A stretch of DNA of 64,000 nt, from contig NZ_SRHV01000005.1 in NCBI RefSeq assembly GCF_004698125.1, forward strand, positions 682,001 through 746,000, given 5' to 3'. Below the pieces are notes generated by a model. The model worked only from the letters and a program-made list of their open reading frames with translations. It was not told where the DNA came from and made no database searches. Made by a program: the position numbers and the translations under genes. This document shows positions 52,141-60,711 of the stretch, piece after piece. Position 1 is the first letter of the stretch, and every line of letters starts with the position of its first letter. This DNA comes from Halosimplex halophilum. GTDB taxonomy: Archaea; Halobacteriota; Halobacteria; Halobacteriales; Haloarculaceae.

Positions 52141-52438
52141 TGAGGACAGCGGACGGCGCGGACTCTATCGAGCGCATCGCAGTTCCCGCCCGAGGCGTAG
52201 CACGCCGGCGCGACGGACAGGCTGTTCGCGGCTGCCTCGCCTAGGCACCCGGTGTAGCCGCTGTTCTCGGTGGCGATTGACAGCGGAACGGTGAGTCGTA
52301 CAAGGGTTCGCGAACCCGTTTTCACCCCTGTTCTGTCGTCGGGTTCCCCGCAGGTCGCCGCAGGTGACAGGGCAGACCCGAGCGGCAAAGAGACGGAACC
52401 GTACCTTACTTACTGACCGGTCGCAAGGGTACACCTGA
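52141..52438. other. Intergenic region with a palindrome
   Basis: 298 bases. The perfect 14-base palindrome GGGTTCGCGAACCC at 52304-52317 is followed by a T-rich stretch (GTTTTCACCC). The following segment resembles the hairpin-element family (TTTTCACCC-TGTT...GGGTTCCCCGCAG) at 42441-42479. Confidence 0.6.
52304..52317. terminator. Palindrome after the Hsp70-like gene
   Basis: GGGTTCGCGAACCC, fully self-complementary, 163 bases after the Hsp70 stop and followed by TTTT. Possible terminator or protein-binding site. Confidence 0.45.
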
Positions 52439-53218
52439 ATGGACGAGCCGGTCTTACTCACAGGTGCAGGCGGGCGCGTCGGGCAGGCCGTGCTGGAGGG
52501 GCTCGCCGACGAGTACGAGTGGAAGCTGCTCCTCCACAGCCCGCCGGACGAGGAGCCCGACCACGAGTACCTCGTCGGCGACGTGACCGACGAGGAGACG
52601 GTCGCCGAGGCCATGGACGGCGTGGGGGCCGTCATCCACCTCGCCGGCGACCCGCGGCCGAGCGCGCCGTGGGACTCGGTCCTCTCGAACAACATCGACG
52701 GCACCGAGAAGATGTACGAGGCCGCCGTCGCCGAGGGCGTCGCAAAGTTCGTCTTCGCCTCCTCGAACCACGCCGTCGGCGCCTACGAGACCGACGAGCG
52801 CACCCCCGACATGTACCGCAGCGGCGACGAGTTCCGCCTCGACGGCACCGAGTTCCCCCGCCCCGGCAACCACTACGGCGTCTCCAAGGCCGCCGGCGAG
52901 GTGCTGGGCCGCTACTACCACGACGAGCACGGCATCTCGGTGTGCAACATCCGCATCGGCAACCTGACACGGGGCCACCCGCCGATCGACTACGAGCGCG
53001 GCCAGGCGATGTGGCTCTCCTACCCCGACTGCGCCCGCATCCACCGCTGCGCCCTGGAGGCCGACTACGACTTCGAGATCGTCTACGGCATCTCCGACAA
53101 CGACCGGAAGTACTACTCGCTGGAGCGCGCGAGGGAGGCGCTGGGCTACGACCCCCAGGACAACTCCGCCGAGTGGGACGGCGACGACCACGTCGCCGAC
53201 TACGAGCGCGACGCGTAG
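52439..53218 (+). CDS. azf: NAD-dependent glucose-6-phosphate dehydrogenase, Azf type
   Basis: 259 residues. An extended-SDR enzyme with TGAGGRVG (8-15) as dinucleotide loop, FASSNHAVGAYE and Y146-x3-K150 as catalytic motif. The whole sequence, including NIRIGNLTRGHPP, RGQAMWLSYPDC and YGISDNDRKYYS, matches my memory of the Haloferax volcanii archaeal Zwischenferment. It oxidises glucose-6-phosphate, the first step of the oxidative pentose phosphate pathway; the 6-phosphogluconate dehydrogenase is at 18315. Confidence 0.87.
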   Translation: MDEPVLLTGAGGRVGQAVLEGLADEYEWKLLLHSPPDEEPDHEYLVGDVTDEETVAEAMDGVGAVIHLAGDPRPSAPWDSVLSNNIDGTEKMYEAAVAEGVAKFVFASSNHAVGAYETDERTPDMYRSGDEFRLDGTEFPRPGNHYGVSKAAGEVLGRYYHDEHGISVCNIRIGNLTRGHPPIDYERGQAMWLSYPDCARIHRCALEADYDFEIVYGISDNDRKYYSLERAREALGYDPQDNSAEWDGDDHVADYERDA

Positions 53219-53353
53219 CGACGCCCGGAACTCGACGACATCTGCTCACTTCTGTCCCTTCGAACCGGACGAACGCACGGCTTCGCCGCGAGCACGAGAG
53301 AGAAGTGACTCTTTCGGAACGTTTTAGATCCCTGATTTGAATGGTCGAAGCGG

Positions 53354-54277
53354 ATGAAGCGACTCGGGCTTATCGTCGTGTTGGTACTGTTAGTCGCCTG
53401 TGCGCCGGGCGCGGTGCAGGCGGACGAGGACGAGATTCCGGACACCTGCGACTACACGCCGTACAACATCGAGGAGTTGGAGGACCGGTACGACGCGAAC
53501 GCGACGGGTGTCGGCGGCGCGATCAACTCCCCCGACGACACCGACGCGTTGCCGCTTCGGGCGGACAGCGGCGATTACTTCGCCGTGACTATCCACCACG
53601 GGGACATCGGGGACGAGGAACGGCGGCTCACGTTCGCTCTCCCGCTGGGTACCTCGGTGACCGAACAGCGGAACGTCGAGGAGTACAACGACAGACTGGA
53701 CTTCCTCACCGTCTCCGACTCGTCGGAGAACGCGTCGTTCAAGTTCTACGCGGAATCGGACGGGCCGGTCTGTCTCCGGATGTCCGAGGAGGGCCGGTTC
53801 TACGGCGAGTACAACTGGAGTTTCACGATCAGTCAGAACAACGAACACCAGTGGTATCCCGCATCTGACGGCTCGACGGCCACGCCGACCCCGACGCCAA
53901 CGCCGACCGCTACGCCCACGCCGACCCCGACCGCTACGCCGGCCCCGACGGCCACGGCGACGCCCACGCCCACGGCAACTGCGACGCCGACCCCGGTCCA
54001 GACGCTCTCGGCGACCGCGACGGAGTCGGCGTCGGAACCGGGCGACTCGTCGAGCGAGGCGACCGACGCTCCGGCGGCCGGTGACGGCGACGACGTTCAG
54101 GACAGCGACGGCGACGGCGTGATCGATTCGGAGGACTACGCGCCGAACGACCCGGACGTACAGGAGAAAAGCGACCTGGTAGACACGACGGCCAGCGGGT
54201 CCGGGGCCGGCTTCGGTCTCGGGCTGGCCGTCACCGCGCTCGCGCTCGCGGCAGTCGCGGCCACGCGGCGGTCCTGA
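53354..54277 (+). CDS. Secreted surface protein with Thr/Pro stalk and C-terminal anchor
   Basis: 307 residues. A signal peptide (MKRLGLIVVLVLLVACAPG) ends in a lipobox-like LVAC (C16) or may be cut at VQA-DE. The ectodomain (~25-170) contains N-x-S/T sites. A Thr/Pro/Ala stalk (~175-225) precedes DSDGDGVIDSEDYAPND (thrombospondin type 3-like calcium repeat). The end GSGAGFGLGLAVTALALAA and RRS resembles PGF-CTERM archaeosortase anchors. Function unknown. Confidence 0.82.
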   Translation: MKRLGLIVVLVLLVACAPGAVQADEDEIPDTCDYTPYNIEELEDRYDANATGVGGAINSPDDTDALPLRADSGDYFAVTIHHGDIGDEERRLTFALPLGTSVTEQRNVEEYNDRLDFLTVSDSSENASFKFYAESDGPVCLRMSEEGRFYGEYNWSFTISQNNEHQWYPASDGSTATPTPTPTPTATPTPTPTATPAPTATATPTPTATATPTPVQTLSATATESASEPGDSSSEATDAPAAGDGDDVQDSDGDGVIDSEDYAPNDPDVQEKSDLVDTTASGSGAGFGLGLAVTALALAAVAATRRS

Positions 54278-54401
54278 CGGCGCGGCGTCGCGTCTCAGTC
54301 GATTCCGGCGGGCCGGACTTCCGAGGACAGGGGACCGACGACTACTCGGACCGAAGGATTCCCGACGCGGGTCCGCGGTCGGCGACCGCGGGACCGGCCG
54401 T

Positions 54402-54548
54402 TCAGTTCCGTTTGGTTCGCACGTCGCCCTTGTCGCGGGTCTTGTCCTCGCAGTTCGGGCAGACGCGGGGCTGGTCCATCCCGTTCGGCGCGAACACGCG
54501 AACGTACGATTTCGTCACGACGGCGTCGCAGTTCCGGCAAGTGGGCAC
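54402..54548 (-). CDS. Zinc-ribbon protein (DUF7563-like)
   Basis: 48 residues from the GTG at 54548. CRNC and CPNC, 24 residues apart, should bind one zinc; AVVTKSYVRVFAPNG and a basic tail follow. I associate it with the haloarchaeal DUF7563 family. A possible DNA- or protein-binding role is unproven. Confidence 0.75.
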   Translation of the reverse strand: MPTCRNCDAVVTKSYVRVFAPNGMDQPRVCPNCEDKTRDKGDVRTKRN

Positions 54549-54589
54549 ACCGGTACGAGTGCGAACAGACTGATAACGCTTGTTTTCGG

Positions 54590-54796
54590 TCACTCCGTCG
54601 TCGTGTCGATCCCGAGCGCGCGATTCAGCCCGCAAAAGCAGGTCACGGCGTTGATTCCCAGACCGAGGGCAGCGACACCCAGCAGGACGGCCCGCGAGCG
54701 CCTGCCGCTGGCCAGCGCCTTCACCGCGACGACGGTCAGTAGTACCGCGACGATTCCGCGGGCGATGCGGTCGCGTCCGCCGACGTTGGATTCCAT
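54590..54796 (-). CDS. DUF2892-type small membrane protein
   Basis: 68 residues with two membrane helices (RIARGIVAVLLTVVAVKAL and VLLGVAALGLGINAV) and CFCGLNRALGI at the end, the YgaP-like DUF2892 pattern. Function unknown; members are often near sulfur-transfer genes, but none is adjacent here. Confidence 0.8.
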   Translation of the reverse strand: MESNVGGRDRIARGIVAVLLTVVAVKALASGRRSRAVLLGVAALGLGINAVTCFCGLNRALGIDTTTE

Positions 54797-54879
54797 GCGT
54801 GACGGTTAGGGCGCCACCGTCTCAAAGCCACCGGCGGCGCCGCGTCCCCGCGGTGGACCGGCGACGGCGGAGACGCCGC

Positions 54880-55608
54880 TCAGTCCTCGACGACCTCGGC
54901 GCCGGACGCGTTGGCCATCACGCTGCGCATGCCCTTCTCGGCGTTGTGCTTGCGGGTGTAGCCCTCGCCGCTGGACGCGATGACGTTGCCGTTCCGGTGG
55001 ACGAGCCGCCAGCGCCACTCGTCGGCCCGGTCGCGGAACAGCTCGAACCGCGCCTGGCTCACGACCGGCGCCGCGGCCGCGACGGGCGATTCGACTTCCT
55101 CGCTGCCGGAGACGGGCTCGTCCACCTCGTCCCCGTCACCGGCGCCAGCATCGTCTCCATCCCCAGTCTCGCTCTCGCTCTCCTCGTCGGTATCGGCGCC
55201 GGCCGCGGCGACCGTCGCCGTCTCCACTGCCGGTCGGTCGGCGTCCGCTCCGTCCTTCGGTTCGGGCTCCGACTCGTCCGCGTCGTCACTTGCCGCGACG
55301 GCCTCGGGTGTCGCGGGCTCGTCGCCGGGCGCCCACTCCAGTTCGACCTCGATCTCGACCTCGTCGTCCTCGCGCTCGTACTCGACCTCGAACTCGAAGC
55401 TGTCGGGGACCGCCACGGCGAGCGCGTCCTCGCCCTCGCCGAGCGCCACCGCGCCGGCGTCGACCCCGTCCGCGAGGCCGCGGAGGACCGCGGCCGCCTC
55501 GGCTCGCGTCGCTGTCCGCTCGCTCTCGAACGCCTCCTCGGCGTCGTCCGGTTCGTCTTCGGACCCCTCGGCGGGCGATTCGTCGGCCGCGTGGTCGTCG
55601 TCGGACAT
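54880..55608 (-). CDS. Amphi-Trp domain protein with YegP/DUF1508-like end
   Basis: 242 residues. An acidic leader precedes an amphi-Trp domain (~28-95: ATRAEAAAVLRGLADGVDAG ... EVELEWAPG). A disordered acidic linker follows, then a DUF1508-like (YegP) domain near the end (FELFRDRADEWRWRLVHRNGNVIASS and KHNAEKGMRSV). Both are small beta-rich domains without known enzymatic roles. The combination is known to me from haloarchaea. Confidence 0.82.
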   Translation of the reverse strand: MSDDDHAADESPAEGSEDEPDDAEEAFESERTATRAEAAAVLRGLADGVDAGAVALGEGEDALAVAVPDSFEFEVEYEREDDEVEIEVELEWAPGDEPATPEAVAASDDADESEPEPKDGADADRPAVETATVAAAGADTDEESESETGDGDDAGAGDGDEVDEPVSGSEEVESPVAAAAPVVSQARFELFRDRADEWRWRLVHRNGNVIASSGEGYTRKHNAEKGMRSVMANASGAEVVED

Positions 55609-55689
55609 GGGTCGAGGTAGGGCGTCCGCGCGGAAAACAGTTGACTGCGATCGGTCGCGGGCGGCGTCGAACGGGGAGGGGTCGGCGGG

Positions 55690-56310
55690 TCACCGCTCGT
55701 CGAACAGCCCGTCCACGTCGGACTCGCGGCGCTCCCGGCGGTCGACGTGCTCGGAGAGCCGCTGGGCGACGATCCCCCGGCTGTCGGGGTCGCGGACGAA
55801 ATCCAGCAGGAAGGTGACGAACCGGCTGCCCTCCTCGCCCGCTTCGAGGTCCGCGCGAGCGTACTCGACGGCTCGCTCGACGGTGTCTTCGTCGTATCCC
55901 AGGTCCTCGGCGAGCACTTCGGCGGCCACCGCGGCCGACTCGAAGTCCAGGTCGGCGAGCGCGAGCGCCTCGCCCGCGCGGGTGAGCGCGGGGGCGGGCG
56001 CCCGCTCGATGCGCTCGGGGTCGCGGGCGAGGGCGGCGAGGTACTCGCGGACGCGGCCGACGTTCACGCCGCGGTAGTCGGCGGGGAGGTCGGCGAGGTA
56101 CTCGCCGCCGCTCTCGGCGAGGCCGACGGCGCCCGACCAGTTGCGCTCGCGGGCGTGGTGGACGGCGGCGGTGAACTGGATGAGCCCGTGGAGAAAGCGC
56201 TCGTCGTCGCCCTCGTCGAGGGCGAGCCACTGCTCTTCCCAGGCGTCGTGGGCGGCGTGGTAGTGGCCGGCGTTGTAGACGGCGACGCCCGCCCGCAGCT
56301 GCGCGTCCAT
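55690..56310 (-). CDS. DUF309 domain protein
   Basis: 206 residues from the ATG at 56310. The start AGVAVYNAGHYHAAHDAWEEQWL with LHGLIQFTAAVHHARERNW matches DUF309, a helical domain with His and Glu residues that may bind metal. The rest is helical and acidic. Function unknown; adjacent to two DUF6653 genes on the same strand. Confidence 0.85.
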   Translation of the reverse strand: MDAQLRAGVAVYNAGHYHAAHDAWEEQWLALDEGDDERFLHGLIQFTAAVHHARERNWSGAVGLAESGGEYLADLPADYRGVNVGRVREYLAALARDPERIERAPAPALTRAGEALALADLDFESAAVAAEVLAEDLGYDEDTVERAVEYARADLEAGEEGSRFVTFLLDFVRDPDSRGIVAQRLSEHVDRRERRESDVDGLFDER

Positions 56311-56342
56311 GGGCACGGGTCGGGCCGCCGGGGCGAAAACAC

Positions 56343-56843
56343 CTACGGGCCGGCCTCGTCGGGGGCGTCGGCGTCGACGCCCCCCGTCGCGGTCGTCGCG
56401 GCGTCGTCCTCGTCCTCGGTTTCGGCCTCGTAGTGGCGGACGAGGGCGTTGACGAACGCGAACTTCAGCGCCATCGAGAGGGCGGTCAGGACGGCGGTCG
56501 ACCGCGGTTTGCGGCGGTAGGCGGCGTACAGCGCGCCGACGGTCACGGGGAGCGTCGCGGCGTCGAGCGACCGGAGGACGGCGCCGTGTTTGCCGTGGTC
56601 GACCCAGTAGCGCTCGGCCTGGATCACGTCGCTGGTCCAGGCCTGCGCGTCGTCGGGCTGGGGGAGCACGACCGGGTTGACCGCGATGGCCGCGACCGCC
56701 GCGACCAGCAGCCGTCTGCGCCGCGTCAGGACGGCGTACACCAGCACCGGGAACGCGAACACGCGCGTCCACCCGCTCCAGGGGTTGGCGTGTCGTTCCC
56801 AGAGGAACTCTGCGAGTCGTTCCGATGGCACTGTGGTCGACAC
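56343..56843 (-). CDS. DUF6653-type membrane protein, tandem paralogue 2
   Basis: 166 residues. FLWERHANPWSGWTRVFAFPVLVYAVL, NPVVLPQPDDAQAW and ALSMALKFAFVNALVRHYE match the neighbouring 56904 protein closely. It ends in an acidic tail. About three membrane helices; function unknown. DUF name is from memory. Confidence 0.8.
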   Translation of the reverse strand: MSTTVPSERLAEFLWERHANPWSGWTRVFAFPVLVYAVLTRRRRLLVAAVAAIAVNPVVLPQPDDAQAWTSDVIQAERYWVDHGKHGAVLRSLDAATLPVTVGALYAAYRRKPRSTAVLTALSMALKFAFVNALVRHYEAETEDEDDAATTATGGVDADAPDEAGP

Positions 56844-56903
56844 GTGAGCGATTTGGTAGCAGACCGCAATAAGCGTGGGGTCCGTCGGGCGACGGCGCGG
56901 CGG

Positions 56904-57389
56904 TCAGTCGCGGTCGCCGTCGCCCTCGCCGTCGGTCGAGCCGCCGCGCTCGGCAGGCAGCGCGTCCAGGTCGCCCTCGTAGCGCCGGACCAGCGCGTCG
57001 ACGAACGCGAGTTTCAGCGTCATCGCGAGCGCGCCCGCGACCGTGGCGCCGCCGGTGTCCTGGCGGGCGGCGGCGTAGACGGCGTACAGCGTCGCGGCGG
57101 CGTTTCCGACGTTGAGGAAGTGGAGCGCACCGAGGTCGTCGCCGGTCGCCCGCCAGCGCCGCTCGGCGAGGACCACCTTCGTCATCCACGCGTCGGCGTC
57201 GTCGGGTTTCGGGAAGAGGACCGGGTTGAACAGGGTGAACGCGACCGTCGCGGCGAGCAGCCGCCACCGGCGGTGGTACACCGCGTACAGCAGCGCCGGC
57301 AGCGTCAGCGTCCGCGACCACCCGCTCCAGGGATTGGCGTGGCGTTCCCAGAAGGCCCGCCCGGCTCGCGCTCGTATCGACTCGTCCAT
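56904..57389 (-). CDS. DUF6653-type membrane protein, tandem paralogue 1
   Basis: 161 residues. FWERHANPWSGWSRTLTLPALLYAVY, NPVLFPKPDDADAW and GALAMTLKLAFVDALVRRYE are shared with the downstream gene, 60 bases away. A local duplication; function unknown. Confidence 0.8.
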   Translation of the reverse strand: MDESIRARAGRAFWERHANPWSGWSRTLTLPALLYAVYHRRWRLLAATVAFTLFNPVLFPKPDDADAWMTKVVLAERRWRATGDDLGALHFLNVGNAAATLYAVYAAARQDTGGATVAGALAMTLKLAFVDALVRRYEGDLDALPAERGGSTDGEGDGDRD

Positions 57390-57435
57390 ACCGCGAGTTC
57401 GCGGGCGGGCCCGAAAAGGGGCGGGGCCGCGCCGG

Positions 57436-57810
57436 CTACAGGTCCTCGACCAGTTCGATCCCCCAGCCCTCCGGGCCGGTGACGAACGCGACCCGGGAGT
57501 CGAACTCCTCCATCGTGATCGGCCCGTCGTCGACTCGCTCGTCGTCCAGGGATTCGACCGCGGCGTCCACGTCGTCGACGGTCAGCGCGACGTGCTCGAA
57601 GTCGCCCGTCTCGACGGGCCCGCCGGCCTCCACGAACTGGATGGCCGCGGGGTCGTCGGTGTCCGCGTCGGCGGGGTCGCCCACGAAGACGTTGCGCGTG
57701 CCGTCGTCGGTCTCGAACTCTCGCAGCACCTCGTAGCCCAGCAGGTCCGCGTAGAAGTCGACGCTCGCCTCCACGTCCTCGACGCGCAGCGCAGTGTGTC
57801 GGAGTGTCAT
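57436..57810 (-). CDS. VOC/glyoxalase-family protein
   Basis: 124 residues from the ATG at 57810. Two beta-alpha-beta modules (LRHTALRVEDVEASVDFYADLLGYEVLRE and FEHVALTVDDVDAAVESL ... AFVTGPEGWGIELVE) form the vicinal-oxygen-chelate fold, with a His and Glu positioned for metal (H5, E119). Could be lactoylglutathione lyase-like, but such single-domain proteins act on many substrates. Confidence 0.88.
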   Translation of the reverse strand: MTLRHTALRVEDVEASVDFYADLLGYEVLREFETDDGTRNVFVGDPADADTDDPAAIQFVEAGGPVETGDFEHVALTVDDVDAAVESLDDERVDDGPITMEEFDSRVAFVTGPEGWGIELVEDL

Positions 57811-57913
57811 CGGGCGGACCCTCGGAGGGAGGGGGGTTAAACGCTCCGCGACAGTGCCGGGAGCGTGCTGTCGGGGCATGCGGGGTACTCCGGAGCGGCG
57901 CTCGCGTCCGCGC

Positions 57914-58261
57914 TCACTCCTCGCGGTCGGTCCAGAAGTCGAACGAGCGCCCGGGGACGAAGATGTCGAGGCCGACGGCGGTCTCCTCGCCCTCGTTCGC
58001 CACGCGGTGGGACTCCCAGGGGTCGAGCCACACGGAGTCGTACCGTTCGAGGCGTTCGCTGGCCTCGTCGGTGTGGACGGTGAGTTCGCCGTCGAGGACG
58101 AGACACACCTGCCCGTTCTCGTGGTCGTGGGTCGGCGAGGAGTGACCGGGCGGCTTCTCGAACCACTCCAGGCTCACGTCGTCGTCGCCCGCCAGCGCGA
58201 CGCGGCGCCACCCCTCCTCGGGCTCGTACGTCTCGGCGTCGTCGAAACTGACTCGCTCCAT
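57914..58261 (-). CDS. Cupin-domain protein
   Basis: 115 residues. PTHDHENGQVCLVLDGELTV carries the first cupin motif (two His and Glu), and HRVANEGEETAVGLDIF the second. A small metal-binding beta barrel; substrate unknown. Confidence 0.85.
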   Translation of the reverse strand: MERVSFDDAETYEPEEGWRRVALAGDDDVSLEWFEKPPGHSSPTHDHENGQVCLVLDGELTVHTDEASERLERYDSVWLDPWESHRVANEGEETAVGLDIFVPGRSFDFWTDREE

Positions 58262-58424
58262 ACCCCGAAGTCGGCCGCTCGCGACTAATCTCTGGGGGTG
58301 ATCGGCTCACGCGACCGCACTGGTTCCCCGGCGCGTCCGCTCGAACCACTTAAACGATTCGCCCCACTGCCGACCGTGAAGCGCGGCTGTGGGGTATACC
58401 CCCTTCGGGCCTCTATCGGTAGGT

Positions 58425-59144
58425 ATGACGGACGTAGACACCGTGCGCGATGTGGATCGACCGAACGCCGACGGACCGACCGAGGGGCGCGACCCCGTGC
58501 CGGCGGTGGCCGACTGGCTGCTCGGCCTCGTCGCCGGCGCTATCGGGCTCGTGCTGTCGGCGGTCGGGGTCGGACTGTACGCCCGCGTCGACCGGGCGCT
58601 GCTCACCGACTTCGTCACCAGCGAGGAGGTGGAGGTGAACGGACTGACGCCCGCGGAGGCCGTCACCGCCGGGGTGCCGTTCGTCGACTGGCTCGCGGCC
58701 GGGCTCGTCGTGACCGGACTGGTGCTGGTCGGCGCCGCCGCGGCGTTCGTCGTCGCGCGCCGGCGCACCCGCCGCCGGGTCGACCGCGAGGGCGGCACGA
58801 CCGCGACCTTCCGGGCCTGTGCCGTCTACGGCGCCGCCGTGACGGCCCTGGTCTCGTTCGTTCCGGGGTCGGCCATCGCGGGCGGCAGCGCCGCGGCGTA
58901 CCTCCTCGGCGACGACGACGCCGGCGTGCGCGTCGGCGCCGCCGCCGGCCTGGTCGGGTGGGCGCTGACCGCCCCGCTGCTCGTCTTCGTCGCCGGCGGG
59001 TTCCTCGCCGGCGCCGACGCGATCGGCCAGCTCGCCGGCGGCGCCGTCCTCGTCGGGATCATCGTCGCCGGCGAACTCCTGGCGCTGGCGATCAACGCCG
59101 CGCTCGGCGGCGTCGGCGGCTTCCTCGTCGGGAAGTTCGCCTGA
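58425..59144 (+). CDS. Membrane protein with about six helices (DUF5518-like)
   Basis: 239 residues from the ATG at 58425. Polar N-terminus, two helices before ~120, then four Gly/Ala-rich helices in the second half (SFVPGSAIAGGSAAAYLLG and following), resembling the haloarchaeal DUF5518 pattern. Function unknown. It ends 55 bases before tRNA-Arg. Confidence 0.7.
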   Translation: MTDVDTVRDVDRPNADGPTEGRDPVPAVADWLLGLVAGAIGLVLSAVGVGLYARVDRALLTDFVTSEEVEVNGLTPAEAVTAGVPFVDWLAAGLVVTGLVLVGAAAAFVVARRRTRRRVDREGGTTATFRACAVYGAAVTALVSFVPGSAIAGGSAAAYLLGDDDAGVRVGAAAGLVGWALTAPLLVFVAGGFLAGADAIGQLAGGAVLVGIIVAGELLALAINAALGGVGGFLVGKFA

Positions 59145-59199
59145 CGCCGCGACTCGACGGATGGACGCGGCGCTCCGGGAGTTGCGTCGGAGAGGAAAC

Positions 59200-59271
59200 G
59201 TCCGGACGGCGATTTGAACGCCGGTCCCTGGCTCCGCAAGCCAAGAGGATAGTCCACTACCCTATCCGGAC
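59200..59271 (-). tRNA. tRNA-Arg (anticodon GCG)
   Basis: 72 bases folding as a cloverleaf with a perfect acceptor stem (GTCCGGA/TCCGGAC), T arm CGGCG/CGCCG around TTCAAAT, and anticodon stem TTGGC/GCCAG with loop TTGCGGA. The anticodon is GCG, which reads CGC/CGU (Arg). No intron or encoded CCA. The sequence around it is ordinary core DNA, unlike the other tRNA-Arg. Confidence 0.93.
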
Positions 59272-59384
59272 TCACTCCTACGTACCGCGGTTGATTGTAA
59301 AGGGGTTACGATCCGTCCGGGCAGTGTCAAAGGGTCGCTTGACCGTCGACAAGGCCCTTTATTTCGACGCGCCTCTCTCCGGTC

Positions 59385-60041
59385 GTGAAGCGACGCGCCC
59401 TCCTCCGCGGCCTCGGCGCCGCGGGCACGCTCGCCCTGACCGGCTGTCTGTCCGACGGATCGGGCGATCAGCCGACCGATACCGACGAACCAGTCGATAC
59501 TCCGACCGACACGCCCGCCGGCGGTTCCACGGACACCGACCGGCCGGCGGCGACCCCGACCGACCGGAGCGACGACATCGTGACCGAACCGGACCCCGGC
59601 GGCACCGACGACCCGAGCGCCACGCCGAGCGACTCGCCGGCCGAGACGGCGAGCGAGACGCCCGACGGCGAGCCGTCGGCGACGCCCGGCGGCGTGACCG
59701 ACTCGTCGCTCGACGTCACCGACAGCGGCTGTGGAACTCAGACCGACGAGGCCTCGGTCGACTTCGACGGGAGCGACGGGACGGTCACGGTGACCGGGAC
59801 GACCTGGGGGTCGGACGCGTGTTACACGGCCGTCCTGTCGGACGTGCGTCTCGACGGCGGCACGGCGACCGTCGTCGTCGGCTCGGAGTCCGACGCCGGC
59901 ACGGACACGATGTGCGCCCAGTGCATCACCGAGATCGACTACGAGGCGACGGTCGCGTTCGACGGCGCGCTCCCCCGGGAGGTCGTCGTGGTCCACGCCC
60001 ACGACGGCGAGGACACGCGCGTCACCTCGACGACGCGATAG
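59385..60041 (+). CDS. Tat-exported lipoprotein with cysteine-rich C-terminal domain
   Basis: 218 residues from the GTG at 59385. Twin arginine near the start (KRRALLRGL) and lipobox LTGC at C21 mark an anchored lipoprotein. A long Thr/Asp/Pro spacer (~25-115) precedes a small domain with cysteines in SGCGTQ, SDACY and MCAQCI, likely disulfide-bonded. Function unknown. Confidence 0.8.
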   Translation: MKRRALLRGLGAAGTLALTGCLSDGSGDQPTDTDEPVDTPTDTPAGGSTDTDRPAATPTDRSDDIVTEPDPGGTDDPSATPSDSPAETASETPDGEPSATPGGVTDSSLDVTDSGCGTQTDEASVDFDGSDGTVTVTGTTWGSDACYTAVLSDVRLDGGTATVVVGSESDAGTDTMCAQCITEIDYEATVAFDGALPREVVVVHAHDGEDTRVTSTTR

Positions 60042-60711
60042 GGTCCGTCGGAGGTGGCTGTACCCGTCGGCACGTGGTGCAGGCTCCTCCCCGTGCTCGC
60101 TAGCTGGAATCAGTACCGCAGCCGACAGCAGGCGCTGAAAGCCCTCGCCGCGCTCGCGGTCGCTGAGCGACATACCCTCGCAGCCGTGCGGCCGCTTCGG
60201 GTAGGGGTCGCTCAGGCGACTGGCGGCGCGAGCGCGCCTCGCCCGTTCAGTCCGCCGGGAGAGCAAGCTCTCCCGAGCCCGCGCTCACACGTTCGCGTGG
60301 ACGCCAGGGACGCACGGCGCCACAACCGCCCCGCACAGCACCGCAACGGGCCACGAGCCTCCCCAGCCGATTCGCGACACGCGAGTCGCGAATCCACCGT
60401 CGGAGCACGCTCCGACGAGCCTTCGTTCACACAGTTCACGAAGACCTCGCGCGGCTACCGTCGCGCGCACGAGAGCGCGCTCCAGCGCGCGCCGACCGCA
60501 CCACACTGGACCGCCGTCCCCTCACGGCGGCTGACCGCATCGGCCGACCCTCGAACTTATACCGGAAGCCCGGACCACCTCGGGGTATGACCGCGACAGC
60601 GGCGAGGCGGCGGGTCAGCGCGCCGGTGCGGTCGGCGGGCCGGCCGGCCCCGAAATCGAGCGACGAGAGCGGGGTAGCGAGGCAACGACAACGCTTAAGC
60701 GGAGTGCAACC
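60042..60711. other. Intergenic region dominated by a dispersed repeat
   Basis: 670 bases holding repeat copy 2 (60083-60500) and the promoter region of the RPA gene. Open frames here repeat those at 41966-42355, so I do not call them genes. Confidence 0.6.
60083..60500. repeat. Dispersed ~400-bp repeat, copy 2
   Basis: Counterpart of 41966-42355 with small insertions. It has the same hairpin (GATTCGCGAC at 60369-60378 and GTCGCGAATC at 60385-60394) and the same GCGCGCCGACCGCA end. A short fragment (GAGCGCTGAGCGCCCTCGCC near 46824) may be a third remnant. Confidence 0.8.
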
